This document shows, in pieces, positions 6,296-15,415 of a DNA stretch of 64,000 bases; the stretch's first letter is position 1, and each line of letters opens with the position of its first letter. The position numbers and the translations under genes are program-made. Origin of the DNA: Wenzhouxiangella limi (GTDB lineage Bacteria > Pseudomonadota > Gammaproteobacteria > Xanthomonadales > Wenzhouxiangellaceae); the NCBI RefSeq assembly GCF_010499265.1, contig NZ_JAAGSC010000031.1:1-64000 (forward strand). The letters run 5' to 3'. The notes below the pieces were generated by a model. That model searched no databases, was not told the DNA's origin, and saw nothing but the letters and a program-made list of their open reading frames with translations.

Positions 6296-8404
6296 TCAGT
6301 CGGCCTGGAATCGGTCTCTGAACAGGATGTTGGCGGAGCGGATGGCGTAGGCGCCGGCGGCGAAGATCAGCGGGTCGCCGGCATTGACTTCCACCCCGCG
6401 CTCGGCCCCCAGGAGATCCGCTTCATTGGCGTAGAAAGAGTCGTCGCAACGGAAGGCTGGGCTGTCCGCGCTCACGGTCCAGTCGCCGCGCTGCGGGCCG
6501 CCGAAGTCCGGGTCTTTACCGATGACGTTGTTGGGCCTTCTGGCTTCGGCATCTACGGCTTCAGGATCGTGGGTGACTACGCAATCGGCGAGGTCAAGGA
6601 TGCCTTCTTCCAGTTCGAAAAAGCTCGACTCGCCGAAATCAGGCTCCCAGACGATGCTGGAAATCAGGTCGAGCGTGGGGCGTACATCATCCTCGAGGGC
6701 GTCGAACCGGAGTTGGAACAGGGGTTGTGTGCCGCCCGCAGAAACGTTGCCGGCCATCGTGGTCCAGGCGATTCGGACATCGCCTTCGCTCTCGACGATG
6801 CCGCCGATCTGGTTATCCACGATCAGCGAGGATGTGATATCGACTTCCGGGGCGGCTGAATCTTTTTCGAGAGTGCTGATCAGGGAGCTTGCGCCGCCAC
6901 CGCTGTTGCCACGAATCACCGTTCGCTCGATTGCCAATTCACCGGCCGAGATACGCATCGCGACGCCTGTTGCGATATCGGAAGTTTGACGGTTGTTGAT
7001 GATCTGCGAGCAGCCGTCTGGGCCGTCGGCAACCGGACAGTCGCCGTCTTCGGACTGCTTGATCGTCAGGCTTGTGGGGCCTCCGAACTGCGAGATACCG
7101 GGAACTCTGCGGGCTTCGTTGTCTTCGATGCGGACATCCCTCAAGTTCACATCGGGGCTGCTGTCAAAAGCCGTTTGGAGGTGCATGGCACCGTAATCGT
7201 CGTCGGAAATGTTACCCGACAGGTAGACGGGCTGATCTTTCGTGGAATGGCTGCGGTCGCCGCCGTCGATGTTCAGGGCGGAGGCCGATTGGACCCAGAT
7301 GCCGCCGGCCCCGGATAATCCGAACTGGCCTTCCGGCGTTCTGGCCACGTTGTTCTGAATGCCCTGGTCCGGGCCGCTGGCATAGATGTCGACGTTGCAT
7401 GAAGCAAGGTACAGCCCACCGCCCCTTCTGGCTTCGTTGTCGTGCACCAGTCCGTCGGTCATGGTGATTTCAGGCCGGGCGCCGGGATCGCCGGACAGGC
7501 CGAAGCAATGAAGGCCGCCACCCCAGCCGTCGGCCTGGTTGCCGTCGATCAATGGCTGGCTGTCGATCTGGGTCGTTGCCTCAAGCACGATTTTCGAGCG
7601 GCCCCTGACGGAAATGCCGCCACCATTTCTGTCGGCGGAGTTGGCGTGAATGCCGGCCACGACCTGGCCGTTGTCAAGCTCACCGGCGCGCAGGGTCAGA
7701 TCACAATTGTCCAGGTAGATGCCGCCGCCTGTACCGCCGTTGCCTTCATCATCGACCACGGCCCGATTACCGCTGATCAGGGCAGCGTTGATATCGACTT
7801 GGACGGTCGGGTCGGTGTCTTCGGGTTCCTCGCAGTAGATCGCGCCGCCAAGGTTGGCCTGGTTGTTGGTCATTTCGGTGCGCGGTGAATCGACCGACAC
7901 CCCTTGGCGGAGATTGCCGTTCATGAAGATCGCTCCGCCATTGCCCGTCGTGGTGTTGCCGTGGATACGGACGTTTTCCAGCGACAGAATGGTCGGGTTG
8001 CTTAGCCGAATGGCGGCGCCGTCGTCGGTCGTTTCGACCCCGGTAATTTCAAGGTTGATCAGATTGACTTCATAGGGGCCTCCGTCGCCGTCTATTTCGA
8101 TGGCGGTGCTGCTGCCTGTACCCAGCACGGTGCGTCCGTCAGGCGTATCGCTGGAGCACGACTCGTACCCGCCTTCCAGGGTGAGAGATTTCCCTGCGAT
8201 CCTGATCGAAACGCCGTCGTAAGACTGGTTATCGGTGATCAGGATGGTGTCGCCGCTGCCGGCCTTGTCGACGGCATCGGAGAGATTGTCGATATCACAG
8301 CGGTCATCAGTACCGACCCGGATGGTCGCGGCATCAACCGCCGCTGCCGAGCCGAGCAGCACGCCGGCGAGAATGGCTTGGGTGAAGGGGTTGGTTTTGA
8401 ACAT
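6296..8404 (-). CDS. Exported right-handed parallel beta-helix protein
   Basis: 702 residues. A signal peptide (about 1-25, ending AAAVDA) is followed by repeated short strands with GG-A-I/GGGIYL/GGGLHC/GGGLYL turns and many 'N.A..GGG' motifs, the hallmark of pectate-lyase-like right-handed beta-helices and polymorphic outer-membrane-type repeats. Paired cysteines are scattered (CEEPED, CDLT, CFGLSG, CNVD). The extreme C-terminus is ILFRDRFQAD after a short strand. There is no autotransporter barrel. It is probably secreted or surface-displayed; the substrate is unknown. Convergent-free, with its own promoter region in the 167-base divergent gap to the SDR. Confidence 0.75.
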   Translation of the reverse strand: MFKTNPFTQAILAGVLLGSAAAVDAATIRVGTDDRCDIDNLSDAVDKAGSGDTILITDNQSYDGVSIRIAGKSLTLEGGYESCSSDTPDGRTVLGTGSSTAIEIDGDGGPYEVNLINLEITGVETTDDGAAIRLSNPTILSLENVRIHGNTTTGNGGAIFMNGNLRQGVSVDSPRTEMTNNQANLGGAIYCEEPEDTDPTVQVDINAALISGNRAVVDDEGNGGTGGGIYLDNCDLTLRAGELDNGQVVAGIHANSADRNGGGISVRGRSKIVLEATTQIDSQPLIDGNQADGWGGGLHCFGLSGDPGARPEITMTDGLVHDNEARRGGGLYLASCNVDIYASGPDQGIQNNVARTPEGQFGLSGAGGIWVQSASALNIDGGDRSHSTKDQPVYLSGNISDDDYGAMHLQTAFDSSPDVNLRDVRIEDNEARRVPGISQFGGPTSLTIKQSEDGDCPVADGPDGCSQIINNRQTSDIATGVAMRISAGELAIERTVIRGNSGGGASSLISTLEKDSAAPEVDITSSLIVDNQIGGIVESEGDVRIAWTTMAGNVSAGGTQPLFQLRFDALEDDVRPTLDLISSIVWEPDFGESSFFELEEGILDLADCVVTHDPEAVDAEARRPNNVIGKDPDFGGPQRGDWTVSADSPAFRCDDSFYANEADLLGAERGVEVNAGDPLIFAAGAYAIRSANILFRDRFQAD

Positions 8405-8571
8405 GGATTGCAGTCAGGTTTGGGCCTTGCCCAAGTCAACGAGAAAGGCGGGCGCGTTCTGCCAGTCGATTTTGCCCGCGCTTGATCTGCGCGGCCGCTG
8501 GCGCCATCTCGAGGAGATGGCAACCGACGTTCACTTTTCACGCTCACCGATCATTTTTGCAGGAGAGATCC

Positions 8572-9240
8572 ATGGCTACAGCACTGATTACCGGCGCCAA
8601 CCGCGGCATAGGCTTTGAACTGACCCGCCAGCTCAAAAACGCCGGCCACGACGTGATTGCGGTCTGCCGCCAGTCCTCGGACGAGCTCGACGCCCTCGGG
8701 GTTCGGGTCGAGGCCGGCATCGACATCACCGATGGCGGCAGCCTGACCGAGCTGGCCGATCGCCTGCAAGGCACCCAGCTCGATCTGCTGATCAACAACG
8801 CCGGGGTGATGCGCTCGACCAGCCTGGAAGACATCGAGGACCAGCTTGATGATTTCCGCCTGCAGTTCGAGGTCAACTCGCTGGCCCCGCTGCGGGTGAC
8901 CCGGGCGCTATTGGGCAATCTGCTTGACGGCGGCAAGGTGGTGATCATTACCTCGCGCATGGGCTCGATTGCCGACAACACCTCCGGCGGCAGCTACGGC
9001 TACCGCATGTCCAAGGCGGCGGTGAATACGGCCGGGGTCTCGCTGGCCCATGAGCTCAAGGATCGCCAGATCGCCGTCGGCCTGCTCCACCCCGGCTACG
9101 TGCGCACCGGCATGACCCGCCACACCGGCCACGTCGACCCCGATGAGGCCGCCGCCAACCTGATCAAGCGCATCGACGAGCTGAGCCTGGACAACACCGG
9201 CAGCTTCCGCCACGCCAACGGCGAGGAACTGCCCTGGTAG
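8572..9240 (+). CDS. Short-chain dehydrogenase/reductase
   Basis: 222 residues from ATG 8572, preceded by GGAGAG at 8562-8567; a longer frame upstream has no good ribosome site. The NAD(P)-binding TGANRGIG (7-14), NNAG (75-78), catalytic Ser128 (ITSRMGS), Tyr144 and Lys148 (YGYRMSK) are all present, so it should be active. It resembles the CsgA/sniffer-like group of small cytoplasmic SDRs, whose substrates are usually unknown. Single gene. Confidence 0.85.
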   Translation: MATALITGANRGIGFELTRQLKNAGHDVIAVCRQSSDELDALGVRVEAGIDITDGGSLTELADRLQGTQLDLLINNAGVMRSTSLEDIEDQLDDFRLQFEVNSLAPLRVTRALLGNLLDGGKVVIITSRMGSIADNTSGGSYGYRMSKAAVNTAGVSLAHELKDRQIAVGLLHPGYVRTGMTRHTGHVDPDEAAANLIKRIDELSLDNTGSFRHANGEELPW

Positions 9241-9270
9241 CGACCCTGATGGTGCGAGGCGAAAGTTCTC

Positions 9271-9720
9271 CTACCGAGGCGTTTGCCGATCGGGCGGTGG
9301 GGTGTCGAAGGGGTTGACGATCCGGACGCTGTCGACGCGCTGCCCGGAGGCCAGATCCTCGCTCAGGACGATGTCGCACTCGGCCTGACAGGCCGCGGCG
9401 AGGATGAGCGAATCCCACCAGGAAAACCGGTAGCGGTCTTCCAGCTTCCACGCCCGTTCGAGCACGGGATGATCGATGGTGATGGGGTTCCAGGCGGCCA
9501 GGTCGCGCACATCGGCGCGGGCGGCTTGCGGATCCAGGCCGGGTTTCAACTTGCGGGTGACGGTCTGGTAGTACTCCTGCAACACCTGGGTGCTGATCCG
9601 ACCGGACTGCTGCGACCACAGCCAGTCCATCCAGGCCAGCGCGCGCGGTTGCTTGTCTGGCTCGCTGGCATCGCGCGCGTAGACCAGGACATTGGTATCG
9701 ACGAAAACGCTACCGGTCAT
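9271..9720 (-). CDS. vapC: VapC-family PIN-domain toxin RNase
   Basis: 149 residues. Acidic active-site residues: D8 (FVDTNVLVYA), E49 (LQEYYQ), D103 (WWDSLILAAA) and D122 (LSEDLASGQ). This is the PIN group that pairs with RHH antitoxins. The start overlaps the antitoxin gene by 11 bases, so translation is coupled. Complete and apparently functional. Confidence 0.88.
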   Translation of the reverse strand: MTGSVFVDTNVLVYARDASEPDKQPRALAWMDWLWSQQSGRISTQVLQEYYQTVTRKLKPGLDPQAARADVRDLAAWNPITIDHPVLERAWKLEDRYRFSWWDSLILAAACQAECDIVLSEDLASGQRVDSVRIVNPFDTPPPDRQTPR

Positions 9721-9940
9721 GCAGGCTGTCGCGCTCGGGGTAGCTCTCGTTCGCCGATTTCAGAGGAACCGCTTCTCGCCCGCGATAACGCTCCAAGGCG
9801 GCGCGGTACTCGGAATTGCGTAGGCGCTGTTGCTGGAGCAGTTCCCCGATCAATCGCGAGACGCTGGTTCCACGCTGGGCGGCCTCGATTCGCACCCAGC
9901 GGGCGGTGTCTTCATCCATGGTGACGGTGACGTTCTTCAT
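9710..9940 (-). CDS. vapB: Ribbon-helix-helix antitoxin partner of the PIN toxin
   Basis: 76 residues. The N-terminal MKNVTVTMDEDTARWVRIEA and GTSVSRLIGELL segments form an RHH (CopG/Arc type) DNA-binding domain; the C-terminal tail (YRGREAVPLKSANES) would bind VapC. There is no Shine-Dalgarno sequence before the ATG, and the promoter at 9947-9975 predicts a transcript beginning at the ATG itself. Confidence 0.85.
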   Translation of the reverse strand: MKNVTVTMDEDTARWVRIEAAQRGTSVSRLIGELLQQQRLRNSEYRAALERYRGREAVPLKSANESYPERDSLHDR

Positions 9941-9946
9941 GCCACG

Positions 9947-9975
9947 ATTCTAGTGGGCCACGAAGTTCGTGTCCA
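9947..9975 (-). promoter_or_regulatory. Predicted vapBC promoter giving a leaderless mRNA
   Basis: On the minus strand TGGACA (9975-9970), a 17-base spacer and TAGAAT (9952-9947) form a strong sigma-70 promoter. Seven bases beyond the -10 is base 9940, the A of the antitoxin ATG. No Shine-Dalgarno exists, consistent with a leaderless message. Confidence 0.6.
9959..9971. promoter_or_regulatory. Palindromic operator candidate inside the vapBC promoter
   Basis: CACGAAGTTCGTG, a perfect 13-base palindrome (6-base arms around one base), sits in the promoter spacer and touches the -35. An RHH dimer bound here would block RNA polymerase, the usual autoregulation of VapBC. Confidence 0.6.
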
Positions 9976-9995
9976 GTGCTCGGCCGCCGGCCGAC

Positions 9996-10871
9996 TCAGC
10001 GCTGAAGGCGTCGCTGCTCGGCCAGCAGGCGCAGCCAGGCGGCGTGGCGGGAGGCGGGGATTTCGCCGTTTTCGGCTGCCACGCGCACGGCGCAGCCGGG
10101 TTCGCTGTCGTGGCGGCAGTCGCGGAAGCGGCAGCGCGCGGCGTGGGGCGCGAATTCGGGGAAGCCGCGCTGCAGTTCGGCCGGCGGCATGGCCCACAGG
10201 CTGTATTCCCAGACCCCTGGCGTGTCGATGATGACCGCGTTTTCAGAGACCGGATAGACGGTGGCGGTGGTCGTGGTGTGGGTGCCCTTGCCGGTGACCT
10301 GCGACAGGGCGCCGGTGCGCTCGTCCAGGTCGGGGATCAGGGCGTTGAGCAGCGAGGTCTTGCCGACCCCGGACTGGCCGGTGAGCAGGCTGGCGCCCGT
10401 GCCCAGCAGGTCGGGCAGTTCGGCCAGATCGGCGGCCGGCTTGCAGCGGGTATGGACGATGCGATAGCCCAGCGCGTCCAGATCTTTCAGGTCGGCAAAC
10501 GGGCCGGTCTCGGGCAGCGCCAGGTCGGCCTTGTTGACCACCACCAGCGCCTCGATGCCGTGGATCGCGGCGCCGGCCAGGTAGCGATGGATCAGGTCGG
10601 GACTGGGCGCGGGTTCCGGCGCGATGACGATGACGGCGCGATCAAGATTGGCAGCCACGGCGCGAAAGCGACCGCGGGCATCGCCGCGGCCGAACTCGTT
10701 TTTCCGCGGTAGCACTTCGATCAGCGAATCCTGCGCGTCCAGCATGATCCGGTCGCCCGGCAGCGGGCGGATCAGGCGGCGCGGAAAATGGAACGGGACC
10801 AGCGGGCCCTGGTCGAGCTGGGCGATGCCGCGGTTGGCCCACGCCCTGACGACCAGCCCCGCTTGGCTCAA
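9996..10871 (-). CDS. rsgA: Ribosome small-subunit biogenesis GTPase RsgA
   Basis: 291 residues starting at TTG 10871; no ATG or GTG fits. It begins with an OB-fold region (VPFHFPRRLIRPLPGDRIML), then a circularly permuted GTPase: NKAD (113-116) precedes GQSGVGKTS (165-173) and DTPG (216-219). A zinc knuckle follows (C247, C252, H254, C260). RsgA checks late 30S maturation and releases with GTP hydrolysis. It is shorter at the N-terminus than E. coli RsgA, as in many species. Divergent from orn, a common pairing. Confidence 0.92.
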   Translation of the reverse strand: MSQAGLVVRAWANRGIAQLDQGPLVPFHFPRRLIRPLPGDRIMLDAQDSLIEVLPRKNEFGRGDARGRFRAVAANLDRAVIVIAPEPAPSPDLIHRYLAGAAIHGIEALVVVNKADLALPETGPFADLKDLDALGYRIVHTRCKPAADLAELPDLLGTGASLLTGQSGVGKTSLLNALIPDLDERTGALSQVTGKGTHTTTTATVYPVSENAVIIDTPGVWEYSLWAMPPAELQRGFPEFAPHAARCRFRDCRHDSEPGCAVRVAAENGEIPASRHAAWLRLLAEQRRLQR

Positions 10872-10886
10872 CGCCCGGCCCCGCGC

Positions 10887-10895
10887 TGGTATAGT
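10887..10895 (+). promoter_or_regulatory. Extended -10 promoter for orn
   Basis: TGGTATAGT: an extended -10 (TG-n-TATAGT) 30 bases before the orn GTG, expected start near 10902. No good -35 at 17 bases, which extended -10 promoters tolerate. Confidence 0.5.
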
Positions 10896-10924
10896 CGCCG
10901 ACAGGCTTTGCGCGGAACTGTCTC

Positions 10925-11506
10925 GTGGACGAAAACAACCTGATCTGGATCGACCTGGAGATGACCGGGCTGGACCCGGAGACCGACACCATCATCGAGA
11001 TCGCCACCATCGTCACCGACAGCCAGCTCGAGGTTCTGGCCGAGGGCCCGGTGCGCGCCATCGCCGTCAGCCAGGCGCGGCTGGCCGGCATGGACGAGTG
11101 GTGCACCAGGACCCACACCGAGTCGGGCCTCGTCGCGCGCTGCCTGGAGGAGGGCGTGGGACTGGAGGCGGCCGAGGACGAAACCCTGGACTTTCTGGCC
11201 CGCTACGTGCCGGCCGGCCAATCGCCGATGTGCGGCAACTCGATTTGCCAGGACCGCCGTTTCCTGGCCCGCTACATGCCGAAGCTGGAGGCCTTCTTTC
11301 ACTACCGCAACCTCGACGTCAGCACCATCAAGGAACTGGCCAGACGCTGGGCGCCGGAGATTGCCGAAGGGCTGAAAAAGGAGTCGGTCCATCTGGCGCT
11401 GGAGGATATCAGGGATTCCATCGCCGAGCTACGCTACTACCGCGGCTTCATGGGGCCGCTGGCCGGCGGCACCGAGCCGGGCGGCCAGGATCAGGCGTCC
11501 TGCTGA
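10925..11506 (+). CDS. orn: Oligoribonuclease
   Basis: 193 residues starting at GTG 10925 ([15 protein letters not shown]). DEDDh exonuclease motifs: D10 and E12 ([11 protein letters not shown]), the [11 protein letters not shown] block with its catalytic Asp, and the [14 protein letters not shown] block with the final His/Asp. Orn degrades 2-5-nt RNA to mononucleotides, including pGpG from c-di-GMP turnover, and is usually essential in gammaproteobacteria. The final about 12 residues ([11 protein letters not shown]) are a species-specific tail. Confidence 0.95.
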   Translation: MDENNLIWIDLEMTGLDPETDTIIEIATIVTDSQLEVLAEGPVRAIAVSQARLAGMDEWCTRTHTESGLVARCLEEGVGLEAAEDETLDFLARYVPAGQSPMCGNSICQDRRFLARYMPKLEAFFHYRNLDVSTIKELARRWAPEIAEGLKKESVHLALEDIRDSIAELRYYRGFMGPLAGGTEPGGQDQASC

Positions 11507-11541
11507 TCTCTACCGAGGCTTGCGCGGGCGTCGTATTCGTG

Positions 11542-11553
11542 GTTACATGTAAC
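11542..11553. promoter_or_regulatory. Palindromic operator candidate upstream of mazEF
   Basis: GTTACATGTAAC, a perfect 12-base palindrome 25 bases before the mazE ATG. A possible promoter TTGCGC (11520-11525), 17 bases, TTACAT (11543-11548) overlaps it, so an antitoxin bound here would repress the operon. Confidence 0.5.
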
Positions 11554-11578
11554 GCTGAACTTTTCGGGATCACGACGA

Positions 11579-11791
11579 ATGAGCCAGTCGACGCGTGAGC
11601 GCGTAGCGGCTTACCGCATCAACCTGCGACGCGCTGGCCTGCGGCCTATCCAGATCTGGGTGCCCGACGCACGCCGCCCCGGTTTTGCCGAAGAGTGCCG
11701 GCGTCAGTCCAGGCTGCTGCACGGTGATCCGCACGAAGCACAAACCATGGCGTGGCTGGAAGAGGTGGCTGATCCAGACGGCTGGCAATGA
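11579..11791 (+). CDS. mazE: MazE-like antitoxin (DUF3018 type)
   Basis: 70 residues: TRERVAAYRINLRRAGLRPI then QIWVPDARRPGFAEECRRQS and a tail MAWLEEVADPDGWQ. The 'R..YR..LRA.GLRPVQ.WVPD.R.P.F..E.RRQ' pattern is that of the DUF3018 antitoxins paired with MazF. The start lies in AT-richer sequence than the flanks. Stop and toxin ATG overlap (ATGA). Confidence 0.88.
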   Translation: MSQSTRERVAAYRINLRRAGLRPIQIWVPDARRPGFAEECRRQSRLLHGDPHEAQTMAWLEEVADPDGWQ

Positions 11792-12111
11792 AGCGCGGCG
11801 ATCTGGTCACGGTCACGCTCAAGGGAGACTACGGCAAGCCCCGACCCGCGCTGGTGATTCAGTCGGACCTGTTCGATGCGCACCCATCGGTGACCATCAT
11901 GCCGGTGACCGGGGAGTTGCGCGACACGCCTTTGTTTCGGCTGGATATAGAGCCCTCGGAGCGAAACGGCTTGCGCAAGCTCTCGCAGGTCATGATCGAC
12001 AAGATTCATACCGTCAGTCGCGAACGCTGCGGCAAGCCTTTCGGTTACCTGGAGGAAGACCGCATGGTTGCGGTCAACCGTCTGATGGCCTTGTTTCTGG
12101 GCATGGGCTGA
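11788..12111 (+). CDS. mazF: MazF-family endoribonuclease toxin
   Basis: 107 residues. MKRGDLVTVTLKGDYGKPRP and ALVIQSDLF, the conserved R and S/T of the PemK/MazF active site (LRKLSQVMIDKI), and the GYLEEDRMVAVNRLMALFLG C-terminus are typical. MazF cuts mRNA at short sequence-specific sites. Full length and intact. Its stop is 18 bases from the convergent ppsA stop. Confidence 0.92.
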   Translation: MKRGDLVTVTLKGDYGKPRPALVIQSDLFDAHPSVTIMPVTGELRDTPLFRLDIEPSERNGLRKLSQVMIDKIHTVSRERCGKPFGYLEEDRMVAVNRLMALFLGMG

Positions 12112-12129
12112 ATGCGCCAGCCCTGCGTC

Positions 12130-14478
12130 CTACTTGGCCAGCTTGCGCCAGGTATCGACCACCGTGTCCGGATTGAGCGACATGCTCTCGATGCCCTGGT
12201 CGAGCAGCCACTGGGCCAGGTCCGGGTAGTCTGAGGGGCCCTGACCACAGATGCCGATGTATTTGCCCTTCTCGCGACAGGTCTTGATCGCCATGGCCAG
12301 CAGGGCCTTGACCGCGCCGTCGCGTTCGTCGAAGCGGTGGGCGACCAGGCCGGAGTCGCGGTCCAGCCCCAGGGTCAGCTGGGTCATGTCGTTCGACCCG
12401 ATCGAGAAGCCGTCGAAATACTCCAGGAACTCCTCGGCCAGAAGCGCGTTGGACGGCAGCTCGCACATCATGATGATCTTCAAGCCGTTTTCGCCGCGCT
12501 TGAGGCCGAACTGATCCATCACCTCGACCACCTCGCGCGCCTCGCCCAGCGTGCGCACGAATGGCACCATGGCCCAGACGTGGTCCAGGCCCATCTCTTC
12601 GCGAACTTTTTTCAGGGCCTTGCATTCGAGTTCGAAGGCCGGCTTGAAGCTGTCGTCGACGTAGCGCGAGGCCCCGCGCCAGCCGATCATGGGGTTTTCC
12701 TCGTGCGGCTCGAAGGCCTCGCCGCCGATTAAGTTGGCGTACTCGTTGGTCTTGAAGTCCGACAGGCGCACGATCACCGGGTTGGGGCCGAAGGGCGCGG
12801 CGATGGTGGCGATGCCTTCGGCCAGCTTGTCGATGTAGAAAGAAACCGGGTCAGGGTAGCCGGCGATGCGCTTGTCGATTTCGGCCTTGAGATCGTCGGA
12901 CTGGCGGTCGTATTCGAGCAGCGCGCGCGGATGGATGCCGATCATGCGGTTGATGATGAACTCCAGCCGGGCCAGGCCGATGCCGTGGTTGGGGATCTGG
13001 GCGAAGTCGAATGCCCGGTCGGGGTTGGCCACGTTCATCATGATCTTCAGCGGGGCTTCGGGCATGTCGTCGAGGCTGTCTTCGGCGATGCTGAACTTGA
13101 GATTGCCCTTGTAGATGCGGCCGGTATCGCCCTCCGAGCACGAAACCGTCACTTCCGAGTCGTGCGGCACGTTGCTAGTGGCGTCGCCGCAGCCGACCAC
13201 GGCCGGAATGCCGAGCTCACGGGCGATGATGGCGGCGTGGCAGGTGCGGCCGCCGCGGTTGGTGACGATGGCCGAGGCGCGCTTCATGATCGGCTCCCAG
13301 TCGGGGTCGGTCATGTCGGTGATCAGCACGTCGCCGGCGACCACGTCGTGGATCTGGTCCAGGCTTTCGATCACCTTGGCCTTGCCCTGGCCGATGCGCT
13401 GGCCGATGGCGCGGCCCTCGGACAGCACCTCGCTTTTTTCTTCCAGGCGGAAGCGCTCCATGGTCTGGGCGCCGCGGCTCTTGACCGTCTCCGGCCGGGC
13501 CTGGAGGATGAACAGCTCGCCCGTCTCGCCGTCCTTGCCCCACTCGATGTCCATCGGCCGGCCGTAGTGTTTTTCGATCGTGATCGCCATGCGGCCCAGA
13601 GCCTCGGCGTCTTCGTTGCTGATGGCGAAGGCGTGGCGCAGGTCTTCGGGGGTTTGTTCGGTGACCACGCCGCGTTCGGGCTTGTAGAGCATGCGCGTGG
13701 CCTTGGAGCCCAGGGTCTTGCGCAGCAGGGCCGGTTTGCCGACTTCCAGGTTGGGCTTGAACAGGTAGAACTCGTCGGGGTTGACCGCGCCCTGGACCAC
13801 GCTCTCGCCGAGACCGTAGCTGGCGGTGACGAACACCACCTTGCGGTAGCCGGACTCGGTGTCGAGCGAAAACATCACACCGGCGGCACCCTTGCCGGCG
13901 TGGACCATCAGCTGAACGCCGGCCGACAGCGCGACGTCGTGGTGGTCGAAGCCGTGGTGGACGCGGTAGGCGATGGCGCGGTCGTTGTAGAGGCTGGCGA
14001 ACACCGCGTGCAGCTTTTCGAGCACGTCGTCGATGCCGCGCACGTTCAGGAAACTCTCCTGCTGGCCGGCGAACGAGGCGTCGGGCAGGTCTTCGGCGGT
14101 GGCCGAGGAGCGCACGGCCACGGCCACATCGTCACCGTAGCGCTCGCACATGTTGGCAAAGGCGTCGCGGATTTCGCTCTCCAGGCGCTCGGGCAGCGGG
14201 GTGTCCATGATCATGGCGCGGATTTTCTGACCGGCGGCGGCCAGCGCCCGGGTGTCTTCGGTGTCCAGGGTCTCGAGTTCGGCGCGGATGCGCTCGGCCA
14301 GGCCCGACTGGTCGAGAAACGCGCGAAAGGCGTCGGCGGTGGTCGCGAAGCCGCCCGGCACGGCCACGCCGGCCTCGCTTAAGTGACTGATCATTTCTCC
14401 CAGCGAGGCGTTCTTGCCTCCGACCTTCTCGAGGTCCCCCATACCCAGCCGGTCCAGCCAAAGGATATACTCGCTCAC
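12130..14478 (-). CDS. ppsA: Phosphoenolpyruvate synthase
   Basis: 782 residues from GTG 14478, with AAGGAG six bases upstream. It has the N-terminal ATP-grasp domain ([38 protein letters not shown]), the phosphohistidine domain with the swivelling His in [20 protein letters not shown] (about 420) and the C-terminal PEP/pyruvate barrel ending with [10 protein letters not shown]. It makes PEP from pyruvate and ATP (releasing AMP and Pi) for gluconeogenesis. Divergent from ppsR, which inactivates it by phosphorylation. Confidence 0.96.
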   Translation of the reverse strand: MSEYILWLDRLGMGDLEKVGGKNASLGEMISHLSEAGVAVPGGFATTADAFRAFLDQSGLAERIRAELETLDTEDTRALAAAGQKIRAMIMDTPLPERLESEIRDAFANMCERYGDDVAVAVRSSATAEDLPDASFAGQQESFLNVRGIDDVLEKLHAVFASLYNDRAIAYRVHHGFDHHDVALSAGVQLMVHAGKGAAGVMFSLDTESGYRKVVFVTASYGLGESVVQGAVNPDEFYLFKPNLEVGKPALLRKTLGSKATRMLYKPERGVVTEQTPEDLRHAFAISNEDAEALGRMAITIEKHYGRPMDIEWGKDGETGELFILQARPETVKSRGAQTMERFRLEEKSEVLSEGRAIGQRIGQGKAKVIESLDQIHDVVAGDVLITDMTDPDWEPIMKRASAIVTNRGGRTCHAAIIARELGIPAVVGCGDATSNVPHDSEVTVSCSEGDTGRIYKGNLKFSIAEDSLDDMPEAPLKIMMNVANPDRAFDFAQIPNHGIGLARLEFIINRMIGIHPRALLEYDRQSDDLKAEIDKRIAGYPDPVSFYIDKLAEGIATIAAPFGPNPVIVRLSDFKTNEYANLIGGEAFEPHEENPMIGWRGASRYVDDSFKPAFELECKALKKVREEMGLDHVWAMVPFVRTLGEAREVVEVMDQFGLKRGENGLKIIMMCELPSNALLAEEFLEYFDGFSIGSNDMTQLTLGLDRDSGLVAHRFDERDGAVKALLAMAIKTCREKGKYIGICGQGPSDYPDLAQWLLDQGIESMSLNPDTVVDTWRKLAK

Positions 14479-14542
14479 GGTTTCTCCTTAAGAAAACGTT
14501 TGTTGTGATTCGACCTGACATTGTAAACGCCCGGGGCTGCCC

Positions 14543-15358
14543 ATGAGACGCACCGCGTTCTTCGTTTCCGACGGCACCGCGATTACCGCCGAGACCTTCG
14601 GGCACAGCCTGCTGACCCAGTTCAACAAGGTGGATTTCCGCGAAATCCGGCTGCCGTTCGTCGATACCGAGGCCAAGGCCCATGATGCGGTCAGCCTGAT
14701 CAACAAGGCGGCCGAGGCCGGCGAGGACAAGCCGCTGGTGTTCAGTACCATCGTCAACCACAAGGTCGGGCGGGTGTTAACCAACGCCAACGCCCACATA
14801 TTCGACATGTTCGCCACCTTCATGGAGCCGCTGGAGCGGGTGCTCGGTATCGAGAGCTCGCCGCGCATCGGTCGCGCCCACGGCATGGGCGACAGCGATA
14901 CCTACGAAGACCGCATGGAGGCGACCAACTACGCCCTGACCCACGACGACGGCATTTCCAAGCGCCTGGACAAGGCCGACGTCATCCTGGTCGGGGTCTC
15001 GCGCTCGGGCAAGACGCCGACCTGCCTGTACCTGGCGCTGCATTACGGCATCAAGGCGGCCAACTATCCGTTGACCGAGGAAGACCTCGAGCAGCCGCGC
15101 CTGCCGGCCTTCCTGCGCGAGCACAAGGCCAAGCTGTTCGGCCTGACCATCGACCCGGAGCGGTTGTGCAAGATCCGCGAAACCCGCCGCCCGGGCAGCC
15201 GCTACGCCTCGGTCAAGCAGTGCCGCTACGAGGTTGATGCGGCCGAGAGCCTGCTGCGCGCCGAGGGCGTGCCAATGCTGTCTTCGACCGGCTCGTCGGT
15301 GGAGGAACTGGCCAGCCGGATTATCCTCCACCTGGGACTGCAAAAAGACGCGTCCTGA
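14543..15358 (+). CDS. ppsR: PEP synthase regulatory kinase/phosphorylase (DUF299)
   Basis: 271 residues. RRTAFFVSDGTAITAETFGH at the start and the P-loop GVSRSGKTPTCLYLA (about 151-165) mark the DUF299/PpsR family, which phosphorylates PEP synthase with ADP and reverses this with phosphate. The 64-base gap to ppsA holds both promoters. The partnership is by family knowledge and adjacency. Confidence 0.95.
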   Translation: MRRTAFFVSDGTAITAETFGHSLLTQFNKVDFREIRLPFVDTEAKAHDAVSLINKAAEAGEDKPLVFSTIVNHKVGRVLTNANAHIFDMFATFMEPLERVLGIESSPRIGRAHGMGDSDTYEDRMEATNYALTHDDGISKRLDKADVILVGVSRSGKTPTCLYLALHYGIKAANYPLTEEDLEQPRLPAFLREHKAKLFGLTIDPERLCKIRETRRPGSRYASVKQCRYEVDAAESLLRAEGVPMLSSTGSSVEELASRIILHLGLQKDAS

Positions 15359-15415
15359 CGACGACGCGCTGACCCCCTAGGCGAAACGCTTCGGCTGTGA
15401 TACGCTTCCGCGGCC

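Noticed and set aside
1-12111. Chromosomal integron (TA cassettes separated by attC sites)
   Set aside because: The TA loci are on both strands, separated by normal genes, and I saw no attC-like imperfect palindromes with RYYYAAC ends or an integrase.
12931-14382. A 483-codon frame antisense to ppsA, and similar frames opposite aguA, recJ, hslU and hemX
   Set aside because: All are opposite strongly conserved genes and lack recognisable domains; they arise from GC-biased third positions.
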